Numbered from the stretch's first letter, positions 27,070-36,527 are shown. The stretch is 64,000 nucleotides of DNA from Thiotrichales bacterium (GCA_016745035.1 JADGDE010000002.1:186433-250432); one strand, 5' to 3'. Numbers and translations are program-made. The notes: generated by a model from the sequence alone, not told the origin.

Positions 27070-29952
27070 ATGCACGCAAAAAAAGTATTATTAATTGGCT
27101 GGGATGCCGCCGATTGGAAAGTCATCCATCCTTTGATGGATGCGGGTTTAATGCCTGCGCTTAAAATGTTGGTCGATAATGGCAGCATAGGTGACTTAAG
27201 CACCTTACACCCAGTCTTATCACCGATGTTATGGACTTCGATTGCCACGGGGAAACGACCTTATAAACATGGGATTTATGGTTTTTCCGAGCCTGACCCC
27301 AGCGGCAAACAAATTCGCCCGATTACCAATTTATCTCGCCACACCAAGGCTGTGTGGAATATGCTCAGCCAAGAAGGCTATCGTTGTAATGTGGTGGGCT
27401 GGTGGCCAAGCTTTCCTGCCGAGCCTATCAATGGGGTCATGGTCTCAGATGCTTATCACCACTCACCACGGCAGCCCGGCGCAGCTTGGCCGATGAAAGC
27501 AGAGACGGTCTACCCTGAGTCTTTGGCAGCGCCATTACAAGCCTTGCGGGTACACCCAGAGGAGCTAACCGCCGATATTTTGGAGCCATTTATTCCAAAA
27601 CTGCAAGAGATTGATTTAGACAAAGACAAACGCCCCTTAAGTGTTGCCCGAATTGTTGCTGAGGCGACTAGTATTCAAGCCGCTGCCAGCTATTTAATGC
27701 AAACCACCGAGTGGGATTTTATGGGAGTGTATTTTGATGCCATTGACCATTTTTGTCATGGCTTTATGAAATACCATCCGCCACGGCAACATTGGGTACC
27801 GGAAAAAGATTTTGAGTTGTACCAGAACGTGGTCAATATGGGCTATCAATACCATGATTTGATGTTGCAAGGCTTGTTAAACCAAATCGACCCAAATGAG
27901 ACCATGATTATGCTGGTCTCTGATCACGGTTTTCACCCCGACCACTTACGCCCTGAAGCCATCCCCAAAGAACCCGCAGGGCCTGCTGCTGAGCACCGTG
28001 AGCATGGGGTGTTTCTCGCTTGTGGCCCTGGTGTGCAGCGCGATCATTTAGTCCACGGGGCAAGCTTATTGGATGTCACCCCGACCATTTTAAGCGCCTT
28101 TGGCCTGCCTGTCGGCGCGGATATGGATGGTGATGCCCTACTGGATATTTATCAACAGCCGCCCGAATTAAAAACCATTCCCTCTTGGGATGAATTGGAA
28201 GGCGATGCGGGATTACACCCAGCAGATAAAACCCTCTCAGAAGATGATGCTGCCGAGAGTGTGTCGCAATTGGTGGATTTGGGATATATCGACAAACCCG
28301 ATGAGGACATCAATAAAGCAGTACAACAAACTCAGCGCGAATTGGATTATAACCTCGCCCAAGCCTATATGGATGCTGGGCGCTTTGGCGATGCTTTGGA
28401 TTTACTGGAAAAGCTGTGGCAGGATTGGCCACTAGAACACCGCTTTGGGGTGCGTTTGGCTTATTGTTATCAAATGCAAGGGCAAACCAGCGCCCAGCGG
28501 CAAGTGGTGGAAGCTTTATTAAAACGCCGCCAAGAAGAAGCAACACAGGCGCAAGAGAAATTACAGGATTTCCATGCCGTGTTACAACAACGCAAAGCCG
28601 CACGAAAAGAAGAGGACATTGAACAACAAGCAGCCGCAGAGGCTGAGGCTGAGTTGGTTCGACATGAATTAGAACAAGAAGCTGAAAAAGACGATAAAGC
28701 CTTGATGAGTGAGAAAGAGCGGCAACAATATTTGAATTTACGCGCTCAAGCACAGCGCCAGCCCTATTTTATGCACTATTTGCTCGGCAATGTCTTATTT
28801 GAAGAGGGGCAATATGATAAAGCCCTTGCCAGCCTTGCCAAAGCCGAGCAAGTCAGTCCTAATTCGGTTGGCTTACACAATTTATTGGGGCGCATTTATT
28901 TTGCCATGCAAAACTACCCAGAAGCCCGTGAGCGTTTTCAAATGGTGTTACAGCGTGACCCCAATAATGCCGATGCCACTTTAGGGTTGACTCAAATTGC
29001 TTTGGCGCGAGGGCTAAACCGTGCTGCTGTGCGCTTGGCTTTGCGCAGTATTGGGATGCGTTTTCATTTCCCCATGGCGCATTATTGTTTGGGCATGGCT
29101 TTAGAGCAGCTTAAATACTATCAACGCGCCATCAAAGCCTTGGAAGTGGCAGTGGAGCAAAACCCCAATATGCTCAAAGCCCATCGGGCTTTGGAGCATT
29201 TGTATTCTGAGCATTTGAATAAACGCGAAAAAGCTGAACTTCACAGCCAAGCCATTGCAGAGATTGGCGAGCGTATCCGCCAACAACAAGCCCGCCCAGT
29301 GGCTAACATTGAAACGGTTGATGTTGCCGCAGAAGTTCATGCGGTAGAAATTGATGCCGACAAGGAAGAAGAGCAACAACAAACCGCCAGTAAAATTATC
29401 ATCGTCTCCGGGCTACCACGCTCGGGCACGTCGATGATGATGCAAATGTTAGATGCGGGCGGCGTTAAAGTGCTCACCGATGGCGAGCGTGTCGCTGACA
29501 GTGACAACCCCAAAGGCTATTATGAATTTGAAGTGGCCAAACGCTTGGCAACAGATCGCAGTTGGTTGCCCGAGGCGGATAATAAAGCAGTGAAAATTGT
29601 TGCCCAATTATTGCCCAGCTTACCGCCGCGCCCACACAGCTATCAGGTTATCTTTATGCAACGCCCTTTAGATGAAGTGCTTGCCTCACAAAAAGTCATG
29701 TTGGAAAATTTGGATAAATCTGGGGCAAAATTGCCAACAGAAAAACTAAAAGCCAGCTATGAGAATCAAGTCAATCGCATTAAACAAATCGTCAAACAAT
29801 CCGGGGCAATGAGTTGCCATTATGTGGATTACCATCAAACGTTGGCAGAACCTGCCAAAATCGCCCGACAATTAGAATTATTTTTAGGCAAACAATTGGA
29901 TTTGGAAGCAATAGTAACGGCGGTAGACCCCAGTTTGAGGCGGCAGCACTAA
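27070..29952 (+). CDS. Fusion of alkaline-phosphatase-fold hydrolase, TPR region and sulfotransferase
   Basis: A 960-residue soluble protein with three parts. Residues 1-365 are a type I phosphodiesterase/nucleotide-pyrophosphatase fold, with metal ligands in LIGWDAADW (D12), FDAIDHFCHG, VSDHGFH and HGVF and a nucleophile region SPMLWTSIATG. Residues about 420-760 hold TPR repeats interrupted by a charged coiled coil (about 490-560). Residues about 775-955 are a sulfotransferase-like domain with the PAPS 5'-phosphosulphate loop VSGLPRSGTSMMMQML. The reaction is not known; phosphatase and sulfotransferase activities in one chain suggest remodelling of a phosphorylated or sulphated polymer or lipid. 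No signal peptide is seen, so it is probably cytoplasmic. The stop overlaps the convergent SET-like gene by 4 bases. Confidence 0.85.
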   Translation: MHAKKVLLIGWDAADWKVIHPLMDAGLMPALKMLVDNGSIGDLSTLHPVLSPMLWTSIATGKRPYKHGIYGFSEPDPSGKQIRPITNLSRHTKAVWNMLSQEGYRCNVVGWWPSFPAEPINGVMVSDAYHHSPRQPGAAWPMKAETVYPESLAAPLQALRVHPEELTADILEPFIPKLQEIDLDKDKRPLSVARIVAEATSIQAAASYLMQTTEWDFMGVYFDAIDHFCHGFMKYHPPRQHWVPEKDFELYQNVVNMGYQYHDLMLQGLLNQIDPNETMIMLVSDHGFHPDHLRPEAIPKEPAGPAAEHREHGVFLACGPGVQRDHLVHGASLLDVTPTILSAFGLPVGADMDGDALLDIYQQPPELKTIPSWDELEGDAGLHPADKTLSEDDAAESVSQLVDLGYIDKPDEDINKAVQQTQRELDYNLAQAYMDAGRFGDALDLLEKLWQDWPLEHRFGVRLAYCYQMQGQTSAQRQVVEALLKRRQEEATQAQEKLQDFHAVLQQRKAARKEEDIEQQAAAEAEAELVRHELEQEAEKDDKALMSEKERQQYLNLRAQAQRQPYFMHYLLGNVLFEEGQYDKALASLAKAEQVSPNSVGLHNLLGRIYFAMQNYPEARERFQMVLQRDPNNADATLGLTQIALARGLNRAAVRLALRSIGMRFHFPMAHYCLGMALEQLKYYQRAIKALEVAVEQNPNMLKAHRALEHLYSEHLNKREKAELHSQAIAEIGERIRQQQARPVANIETVDVAAEVHAVEIDADKEEEQQQTASKIIIVSGLPRSGTSMMMQMLDAGGVKVLTDGERVADSDNPKGYYEFEVAKRLATDRSWLPEADNKAVKIVAQLLPSLPPRPHSYQVIFMQRPLDEVLASQKVMLENLDKSGAKLPTEKLKASYENQVNRIKQIVKQSGAMSCHYVDYHQTLAEPAKIARQLELFLGKQLDLEAIVTAVDPSLRRQH

Positions 29953-31109
29953 GCAAGGTTAGCACGTTGTTTATACTCACTGAGTTTGCGCATTTGCAGT
30001 GCTAGCAGTGTTTGCAACTCGGTGAATGTTGTCTCTGGTAGGGTTGCCTTTTCTTGCACTAACATACTTGCGGTATCCCTGTAATAAGTCATATTTTGCG
30101 CTAAGATTTGTTCTTCAGCAAAGAGGATATAATCGAATAATTGCTTTTTAGTTAAATATGGTTCTAATTGTTGAATCAAAACGCCTAACACACGCCGCAA
30201 GGCCCGAGGCATTGTCTCTCCGGGAATGATTAAATGTGCAGCGGATAAGCGTTGCTTTTGTTTTGCCCAAGTGGGCATGATGCTGCGTAAGTCTTGTAAA
30301 TTGGGTGGTAAGGGCTGTGGGTAAGCTGAACTGATTCGAGAATAAATCTCTAATGTGCCTATCGGTAATTGGATTTCTAACGGGATAGAGCGTACAAAGG
30401 GCACGTCTGGCTCAATAAAATGGTAAATTAAATACGTATCTAAACTGTCCAAGGCAGTATAAAAGACAAAACATTCCTCTGAGCCTGCTTTCTTTGAGTT
30501 AAATAAATTAAGTTGATTTTGTTTAGTTTGATAGCCCTTAGCAAAATGATGATGATTGGCGAAATCAATAAAAGGCATTAATACCATTCTATTTTCACCT
30601 TGTTTGGTTTTTAAGTTAAATGTTCTCGAACCTAAAAATGATTCTATTAACAAGGTTTGCCAATTCCCCGTTTGCGCATAATTATAAAATTTTTTGATTT
30701 TATCTGCCTTGGCTCTGGCTTTAAATAATTGGGTCAATATTGGTGTCGGTATCAACCAAGGGCTAGAACGTTGATAGGTTTTCAGTTTTTCTGTTTGATT
30801 ATAAAGTTCAAGCATTAACTCTTGTAATTGCACATGAGTTTGACTCACCCCTTTAGCATAAGACTGAATCACAAACTCATCGTTTTCTATCTTGAGATCA
30901 AAATCGCTTACCGCAGGCAAACAGCTTTCAGGGACAGAAAGTAACTTGTTATTGACTTGTGGGGATAGTGCAGACAAGAGGCTTAAATTACCTTGCTGCG
31001 CTAAGACACTGACATCAGGGGATAAATAAGCCCCATTAGCAACAATCAATTGTTCTATTTTTCTTAAATGGGTCTCGACAGCTGCTGTGTCTGAATTAAT
31101 GGTTATCAT
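29949..31109 (-). CDS. SET-domain-like protein (possible lysine methyltransferase)
   Basis: A 386-residue soluble protein. ESFLGSRTFNLK followed by MVLMPFIDFANHH resembles the SET-I to SET-C region of SETD3/Rubisco-LSMT-type methyltransferases, where the corresponding sequence reads LVPxxDxxNH. The C-terminal half (about 200-386) is helical and resembles the substrate-binding part of that family. The classical GxG and terminal Tyr motifs are not obvious, so catalysis is uncertain. Targets are unknown. It is convergent with the sulfotransferase fusion gene, and a FIST gene lies 71 bases upstream on the same strand. Confidence 0.65.
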   Translation of the reverse strand: MITINSDTAAVETHLRKIEQLIVANGAYLSPDVSVLAQQGNLSLLSALSPQVNNKLLSVPESCLPAVSDFDLKIENDEFVIQSYAKGVSQTHVQLQELMLELYNQTEKLKTYQRSSPWLIPTPILTQLFKARAKADKIKKFYNYAQTGNWQTLLIESFLGSRTFNLKTKQGENRMVLMPFIDFANHHHFAKGYQTKQNQLNLFNSKKAGSEECFVFYTALDSLDTYLIYHFIEPDVPFVRSIPLEIQLPIGTLEIYSRISSAYPQPLPPNLQDLRSIMPTWAKQKQRLSAAHLIIPGETMPRALRRVLGVLIQQLEPYLTKKQLFDYILFAEEQILAQNMTYYRDTASMLVQEKATLPETTFTELQTLLALQMRKLSEYKQRANLA

Positions 31110-31180
31110 AATAAGTAAAAGCTTATAAACTCCCGCTTAGTCAAGGGATAACTGTAAATTATAAACCTTGGGGGGAAATC

Positions 31181-32296
31181 TTAACTGGCAGCAATCGCTA
31201 CGCCTGTAAAGGTATGGTTTACATGCATGGTGTTAAATTGTTCGCCATAGGTATTAAAGCCAATGACATTGTTTTGTGTGGTAATCAAAGAGGCTAACTC
31301 CTTAATACCCGTGCGCTCCATTTCAACCCGGCGCAAAAAACAATCACAACCAAGCACCAAGGCAGGCTCGCCAATATCTGCACGAATGTCTTTAAAACAA
31401 TTATTTAGGTTGTCTAATAAACCAATGCCTTTGGCAATGTTTAGCTCCTCTCCTTCTTTAATAGAGGAAAATAAGCTTAAGCTGCCATCATCATTCACTT
31501 TTTGAATAGAGCGCACATAACGTTCCCCATTGATTTCTTTTATTAAGGGGTAAGCGGCAAACATCAATGGGCTAAGTTTGTCATATGCCATGTCAATCAA
31601 ACGAGCATATTCCGTCGCTGCTGGTTTGCCATTAATTTCATAGACGCAGCGTTGATGATAATCTGCTTTGGTGACTTTGAAGGTTTTATCCGTTGAGTGA
31701 AAATGTTCAGTTTTAAACACTTTAAAAGGTTGCGAAGTTTCGATAAAAGTCAGCAAAGCACATTGTTGGTGAAATTCCCCTTCATGATAAATCCATGTTT
31801 GTTGAAAATTTTCCCCGTCGGCAGCAGAGCCACCAAATAGAGGGATACCCCCCATGTGTTGTTGCAACACCTGCAAAAATGACTCTTCGTGCTGAGATAA
31901 ACCATCCATTAATAAAAAACCAAACTGCGCCTTGCTGGCTCGAGGAGCTTTTTCAGACAGTTTGTTGGCTAAATTTTCTGGTAAATGTTTTGTCTCTTTT
32001 ATCATCTGACAACGCACCGTATGAACCTGAAAATCATCGGCGGCGATACTAACAGCAACGATGCCATCATTTTGATAGCCTTGAGGGCCAATTTCTCCAG
32101 CGGTGGTACAACCGATAACGGGAATATCAGCAAATTTATCCCGCAAAGCGGCTGCCAGTGCGGTTAGGTCATACACAGGAGAACAATAAAAGATCACCAA
32201 GGCAATATTTGCTTGATATAAGTCTTTGTGCAGTTGTTGAATTGCAGCGTCTTCCGTCCGTAACGAGACCGCGCTTATTTTTGTTTGAAAAGACAT
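31181..32296 (-). CDS. FIST-domain sensory protein
   Basis: A 371-residue protein with FIST_N (about 25-215) and FIST_C (about 220-365) domains. The family is recognised by VIFYCSPVYDLTALAAAL, VIGCTTAGEIG, GLSQHEESFLQ and GGSAADGENFQ at the N-terminal side and the GCDCFLRRVEMER, ITTQNNVIGFNTYGEQ and NHTFTGVAIA stretches at the end. FIST domains bind small ligands, probably amino acids, and usually feed signalling proteins. It stands divergent from the partner-switching operon across 318 bases, so it may supply an input to it. It is a stand-alone FIST protein without an output domain. Confidence 0.9.
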   Translation of the reverse strand: MSFQTKISAVSLRTEDAAIQQLHKDLYQANIALVIFYCSPVYDLTALAAALRDKFADIPVIGCTTAGEIGPQGYQNDGIVAVSIAADDFQVHTVRCQMIKETKHLPENLANKLSEKAPRASKAQFGFLLMDGLSQHEESFLQVLQQHMGGIPLFGGSAADGENFQQTWIYHEGEFHQQCALLTFIETSQPFKVFKTEHFHSTDKTFKVTKADYHQRCVYEINGKPAATEYARLIDMAYDKLSPLMFAAYPLIKEINGERYVRSIQKVNDDGSLSLFSSIKEGEELNIAKGIGLLDNLNNCFKDIRADIGEPALVLGCDCFLRRVEMERTGIKELASLITTQNNVIGFNTYGEQFNTMHVNHTFTGVAIAAS

Positions 32297-32348
32297 GTGT
32301 ATTTCTTTATTTGGTAGTCGTGTATGGATAGGGGTATAAATTTAACTG

Positions 32349-32439
32349 CTGATGTTACGCAAAGGCTTCTTTTAAGCTTCACTAGGCAGGTGGAAAATCA
32401 CACTATTGTGATAAAAACCGGCTTAGTGCGTAACATCAG
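32349..32439. repeat. 91-bp copy of the palindromic element
   Basis: Inverted ends CTGATGTTACGCA and TGCGTAACATCAG are intact. The core holds an ACTAGGCAGGTGGAAAATCA block and GATAAAAACCGGCTTAG. Compared with the 132-bp copies it lacks an internal segment of about 40 bases. It sits in the divergent region between the FIST gene and the phosphatase operon. Confidence 0.9.
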
Positions 32440-32614
32440 TTAATTATTCAAGCATGATTATTAGTTATGCTGATGTGAGATGCCGTAGCGAAGGATAGCT
32501 TCTAAAACAAGTGAATAATATATCATTAATTTTTTAATTGAAATTAAATTATGTCCTCATAATCATTAATGCTATGATATAAAACAGTTATTCTAAATAT
32601 CTTTAGGGGTTGTT

Positions 32615-34324
32615 ATGCACCTACAAACAAAACTGCTATTGGCAATTAGCATTGTTCTATTGTCTGTATTTGTCGCACTCGGTGCTATTAATTATAAGGC
32701 AGCTGAACGTGGTGCGCGTGCAGAGCTGTTGGATCAAGCTGAAAAAGTGCGTAATGTTTTGATGTCCATGCGCAGAATCTATCACAAACAATTTATTGAC
32801 AGTAATATTGACCTTAGTCCCGAAACGGTCGGCTTTCTCCCTGCTCATGCCATGAACCGTATTTCTATCGATTACCCCAATTGGGATAAGTCAGGTTTTA
32901 CTTTTAATAATGTCTCAAATAAACCGCGTAACTTGAATCAACAAGCTGATAAAAATGAATTAGAGGTGATGGATTTTTTTAGAGCCAATCCTGAAGAAAA
33001 AGTGATATTTAAACCGGTCACAGACGAAAAAGGGCGTGATGTGTATTTGTATGCCCGCCCTATTTGGGTTGAGGAATATTGTATCAAATGTCATGGTAAA
33101 CGTTCAGAAGCCCCGCCTACGATTCGTGATTTATATGCCACCGCATGGGATTATAAAGTCGGTGATTTACGCGGCTTATTAAGCTTACAATTGCCCAAAG
33201 ACACGGTCACAGAGCGGGCATGGAGTCATTTTAACCAATTAATTATTGTTCAACTGTTTGGTTTTGTCTTGGTGTTATTGTTAGTCATGTGGATTATTCG
33301 CCACCATGTCACTGCACCTTTAAGTAATCTTGCTGAGGGCATGAAATCGGTATCTAAGGGAGATTATGCGCATCGAGTCAGTGGTGCTGAAGGGGAATTT
33401 AAAACTTTGAGCCAGGCTTTTAATCACATGAGTGAACAAGTCCAAGATCATCAAACGAAATTGACCACGTTGAATAATGAACTAGAAGATCGTGTCCTTG
33501 AAAGAACCTCTGAATTGGCTTTAGCCAACGAAGAAATCACAACCTTGAATGAACGCTTACACGAAGATAATTTGCGCATGGAGAGTGAATTAGATGTCTC
33601 GCGCAAATTACAACAAATGGTTTTACCCACCCAAGCTGAGTTAGAAGCCATCTCTGATTTGGATATTGCCGGTTACATGACCCCGGCTACTGAAGTCGGT
33701 GGCGATTACTATGATGTATTACAACATCAAGGCAAAACCAAAATTGGTATTGGTGATGTCACAGGTCACGGGCTTGAGAGTGGCGTTATCATGTTAATGA
33801 TTCAAATGGCCGCCCGGACTTTATTGGTCAATAATGTCTCAGACCCAGAAGAATTTATCGCCATCATGAACCATGCGATTTTTGAGAATATGCAGCGCAT
33901 GGATATGGATAAAAACTTAAGTTTAGTCTTTATTGATTATGCCAAAGGACAACTGAAACTGGCAGGACAGCATGAAGAGGTTTTGGTTGTACGTAAAAAC
34001 GCCAGTATTGAGCGTATTGATACCTTGCGGTTTGGTCATATGCTGGGCTTAAAAGCCGATATTACCCCGTTTTTGGATTCTACCCAGCTACAACTGGAGA
34101 TTGGGGATGGTATCGTCTTGTATACTGACGGCATTACCGAAGCACAAAACCAAGCTGAGGAAATGTATGGCATCGACCCCATGCTGGAGGTTTTAGGCAA
34201 CACTTGGGAGAACCGTTCTGCTAAGGAGGTACAAGAGGCGCTGATTCAAGACTTACAAGACCATATAGGTAAGCAAGAAGTATTGGATGATATTACTTTG
34301 CTGGTCATTAAGCGTATACAATAA
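32615..34324 (+). CDS. Haem-sensing (DUF3365-HAMP) SpoIIE-type phosphatase
   Basis: A 569-residue membrane sensor phosphatase. Membrane segment 1 (about 7-25) is followed by a periplasmic DUF3365 domain with the c-type haem motif CIKCHG (C156, C159, H160), membrane segment 2 (about 207-228), HAMP (about 229-280), coiled coil (about 280-340) and a PP2C_SIG/SpoIIE phosphatase domain (about 345-568) with TEVGGDYYD, GDVTGHGLESG and LYTDGITEAQ. The expected role is to dephosphorylate an anti-anti-sigma-type STAS protein in response to redox state or a haem ligand. It heads a four-gene operon; the next gene starts 12 bases downstream. Confidence 0.92.
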   Translation: MHLQTKLLLAISIVLLSVFVALGAINYKAAERGARAELLDQAEKVRNVLMSMRRIYHKQFIDSNIDLSPETVGFLPAHAMNRISIDYPNWDKSGFTFNNVSNKPRNLNQQADKNELEVMDFFRANPEEKVIFKPVTDEKGRDVYLYARPIWVEEYCIKCHGKRSEAPPTIRDLYATAWDYKVGDLRGLLSLQLPKDTVTERAWSHFNQLIIVQLFGFVLVLLLVMWIIRHHVTAPLSNLAEGMKSVSKGDYAHRVSGAEGEFKTLSQAFNHMSEQVQDHQTKLTTLNNELEDRVLERTSELALANEEITTLNERLHEDNLRMESELDVSRKLQQMVLPTQAELEAISDLDIAGYMTPATEVGGDYYDVLQHQGKTKIGIGDVTGHGLESGVIMLMIQMAARTLLVNNVSDPEEFIAIMNHAIFENMQRMDMDKNLSLVFIDYAKGQLKLAGQHEEVLVVRKNASIERIDTLRFGHMLGLKADITPFLDSTQLQLEIGDGIVLYTDGITEAQNQAEEMYGIDPMLEVLGNTWENRSAKEVQEALIQDLQDHIGKQEVLDDITLLVIKRIQ

Positions 34325-34336
34325 GGAATAATAACA

Positions 34337-34957
34337 ATGGATACACAAGTAAGTCATATATTTGGTGACTATAAAGAAAACTTGTCTGGCAGTGATGAAT
34401 ACCTCACCATTGGTTTTGCTCCAGGTCGCCGCCCCTTAAAAAAGCGCTGGGAAAATAATGAATTATCTGCTGATTTTATTGCAGATTATTATAAAAATTT
34501 CCATGTTGACCAACAAGAATCCATGGGCAGTCAACCTGATGAATTTGATACCGAAAATATTCGTGATGCAGTTAAATATATCGCGAATGAATTGCTAGAA
34601 AATGCGATGAAATTCCAATTAGGGGATGCGGGAGTTGCGGCAAAAATTGTCCTGTCTTTATACGATGACGAGATCATTTTTTCTATTACCAATAGCTTAG
34701 ATGCCCAACAATTGGATATTTTTAATACCTATATTCAGCATTTTACCAATAATGATCCTCAAACGCTGTATTTTGATACGATGCGAGCCAGTGCTAAAGA
34801 AGAAAACCTTGAGAACTCAGGGATGGGGCTTTTAAGCATGGTTTGTGACTATGGCGCTACCCTTGGTTGGAAATTTAACCCGACTGACAACCCTGATAGA
34901 ATGACTGTGACCACAATGGCGTGTTTACCCATTGTTAATATTGACGCTGAAGTGTGA
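34337..34957 (+). CDS. HATPase-like regulator (Slr1658-type anti-regulator)
   Basis: A 206-residue cytoplasmic protein with a GHKL ATPase core: an N-box-like YIANELLENAMKF (N89) and a lid/G region NSGMGLLSMVCDYGATLGW. This matches the DUF6272/Slr1658-type regulators of cyanobacteria, thought to act as kinase or anti-sigma-like partners of a STAS protein. It sits between the phosphatase and the STAS gene, as a partner-switching module requires. No sigma factor is adjacent, so the final target is unknown. Confidence 0.82.
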   Translation: MDTQVSHIFGDYKENLSGSDEYLTIGFAPGRRPLKKRWENNELSADFIADYYKNFHVDQQESMGSQPDEFDTENIRDAVKYIANELLENAMKFQLGDAGVAAKIVLSLYDDEIIFSITNSLDAQQLDIFNTYIQHFTNNDPQTLYFDTMRASAKEENLENSGMGLLSMVCDYGATLGWKFNPTDNPDRMTVTTMACLPIVNIDAEV

Positions 34958-34968
34958 GGAAAACCATC

Positions 34969-35331
34969 ATGCCAGAAATTAGTAGTGAAAAATACACGGT
35001 CAGCTATGTTCAAGAAAATGCTGTTGTCACTTGCCAAGGCTCATTGTTGCTCAATGGCGCGCCCGCTTATAAACCTATTTTAGATTTATTAAAAGCCGCC
35101 GCTAAAGAACAAGAAAATGGGCAACTGAGTGTGGATATTACTCAGTTAAAATTTATGAATAGCTCCGCTATTAACATGATGACTAAATTTATTATGTATG
35201 TCAGTGACATTGAAGCCTTATCACTAGACTTGCATATTAAAGCCCATGAAAAAGTCGCTTGGCAAGCACGGCTTTGTTTTAATTTACAGCGTCTCATGCC
35301 CGATTTAAAAACTGACTTGGAAGCATCATAA
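34969..35331 (+). CDS. STAS-domain protein (anti-sigma-antagonist-like)
   Basis: A 120-residue STAS-fold protein like cyanobacterial Slr1659. The phospho-acceptor region is [12 protein letters not shown], where the serine pair occupies the expected site. The frame can begin at a GTG (34954) overlapping the upstream stop, but GTGAGGA then acts as ribosome-binding site for the ATG at 34969, which I choose. It should be phosphorylated by the HATPase protein and dephosphorylated by the SpoIIE-type phosphatase. The next gene begins 5 bases downstream. Confidence 0.85.
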   Translation: MPEISSEKYTVSYVQENAVVTCQGSLLLNGAPAYKPILDLLKAAAKEQENGQLSVDITQLKFMNSSAINMMTKFIMYVSDIEALSLDLHIKAHEKVAWQARLCFNLQRLMPDLKTDLEAS

Positions 35332-35336
35332 TTACT

Positions 35337-36344
35337 GTGGCAAATTCATTACCTCAACATGTAGATAATCTGAAACAACAGTTTTCAAGTTTGCAACGTG
35401 AAAAAAAGCAACTGGAGATTTCCCTAGAGGCGATTACGGAACATGCAGATTTAATTGAAGCGCAGCTCCTAGAGGCGCAAGAGACCTTAGAGAGTAAAGT
35501 CATAGAGCGCACGCGTGAATTGGCAGATAAAAATACCCAGCTCGAACATGAAATTGATGAACGTCAATTGATAGAAAGCCAATTACTGCAAGCCAAAGAA
35601 AGTGCGGAACAAGCAAGAATTGCCGCTGAAATGGCAAACCAAGCCAAAAGCCGTTTTCTTGCCAATATGAGCCATGAATTGCGCACCCCCTTAAACGCAA
35701 TTATTGGCTATAGTGAACTCTTGCGTGATGAACTTGAAGATGTCGGTGACAATGAACTACTGGCAGACACCAGCCGTATTCGCAATGCTGGTAGACACTT
35801 ACTGGGGTTGATTAATGACATTTTAGATATTTCTAAAATTGAAGCGGGAAAAATGACTTTATATACGGAAGTTTTTGAGCTAGCCAAGGTCGCCGAAGAA
35901 GTTGTCAACACCGTCAAGCCCTTATGTCGAAATAAAAACAACCAATTGTCTCTAAACCTTGCTCCCAATCTCGGTACGATGCTCAGTGATATGCTCAAAG
36001 TACGGCAAATCTTATTTAATTTGTTAAGTAATGCGGTTAAATTCACCGAACAAGGACAAATTAAGCTAAACATTCAACGCTTAACGTTTACCAAGGGAGA
36101 TTTGATTCAATTTGAAATCATTGACCAAGGCATCGGCATGACTGAAGAACAAATACACCGTCTATTCAATCCCTTCAACCAAGCGGACGACTCAACAACG
36201 CGGCGTTATGGCGGCACGGGCTTAGGTTTGGCCATTACCCATTCATTTTCTGAAATGCTTGGGGGTAATATTCAAGTCGCTAGCCAACTAGGAAAAGGCA
36301 GCTCTTTTGTGGTCACACTTCCTTCTGAATTTATAAGATCTTAA
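35337..36344 (+). CDS. Soluble histidine kinase of the partner-switching operon
   Basis: A 335-residue cytoplasmic kinase starting at GTG. Residues 1-105 form a long coiled coil. HisKA follows with the phospho-acceptor H113 in [12 protein letters not shown], then HATPase with [19 protein letters not shown] and GGTGLGLAI. There is no membrane segment, PAS domain or receiver. The coiled coil could let it sense the other operon products. It is the last gene of the four; a palindromic element and terminator hairpins follow. No response regulator is adjacent. Confidence 0.9.
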   Translation: MANSLPQHVDNLKQQFSSLQREKKQLEISLEAITEHADLIEAQLLEAQETLESKVIERTRELADKNTQLEHEIDERQLIESQLLQAKESAEQARIAAEMANQAKSRFLANMSHELRTPLNAIIGYSELLRDELEDVGDNELLADTSRIRNAGRHLLGLINDILDISKIEAGKMTLYTEVFELAKVAEEVVNTVKPLCRNKNNQLSLNLAPNLGTMLSDMLKVRQILFNLLSNAVKFTEQGQIKLNIQRLTFTKGDLIQFEIIDQGIGMTEEQIHRLFNPFNQADDSTTRRYGGTGLGLAITHSFSEMLGGNIQVASQLGKGSSFVVTLPSEFIRS

Positions 36345-36347
36345 AAT

Positions 36348-36432
36348 CTGATGTTACGCACTAAGCCGGTTTTTATCACAATAGTATGATTTTCCACTTG
36401 CCTAGTGAAGTTTAGCCTTTGCGTAACATCAG
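36348..36432. repeat. 85-bp copy of the palindromic element (opposite orientation)
   Basis: Begins CTGATGTTACGCACTAAGCC and ends TGCGTAACATCAG. Aligned with the reverse complement of the 132-bp copy at 50951, it lacks one internal block of about 47 bases. It starts 4 bases after the kinase stop codon. Confidence 0.9.
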
Positions 36433-36475
36433 TTAAAATATACAATTACCTGTGCTGTTTTATCCTAACTGGAGC

Positions 36476-36527
36476 CGTGGCTTTAGCCACGATTGCGGGA
36501 CTAAAGTCCCGCCTGTGGCGTTTTTTT
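36476..36527. terminator. Two hairpins and T-run between the kinase operon and hsdS
   Basis: CGTGGC/GCCACG with TTTA loop, then GCGGGAC/GTCCCGC with TAAA loop; the second reaches into the hsdS stop codon (36501). Seven T at 36521-36527 follow on the plus strand. It probably terminates both converging operons. Confidence 0.65.

Noticed and set aside
34954..34968. GTG start of the STAS gene overlapping the HATPase stop
   Set aside because: The same bases form a good ribosome-binding site for the ATG at 34969, which also gives the usual STAS N-terminus.
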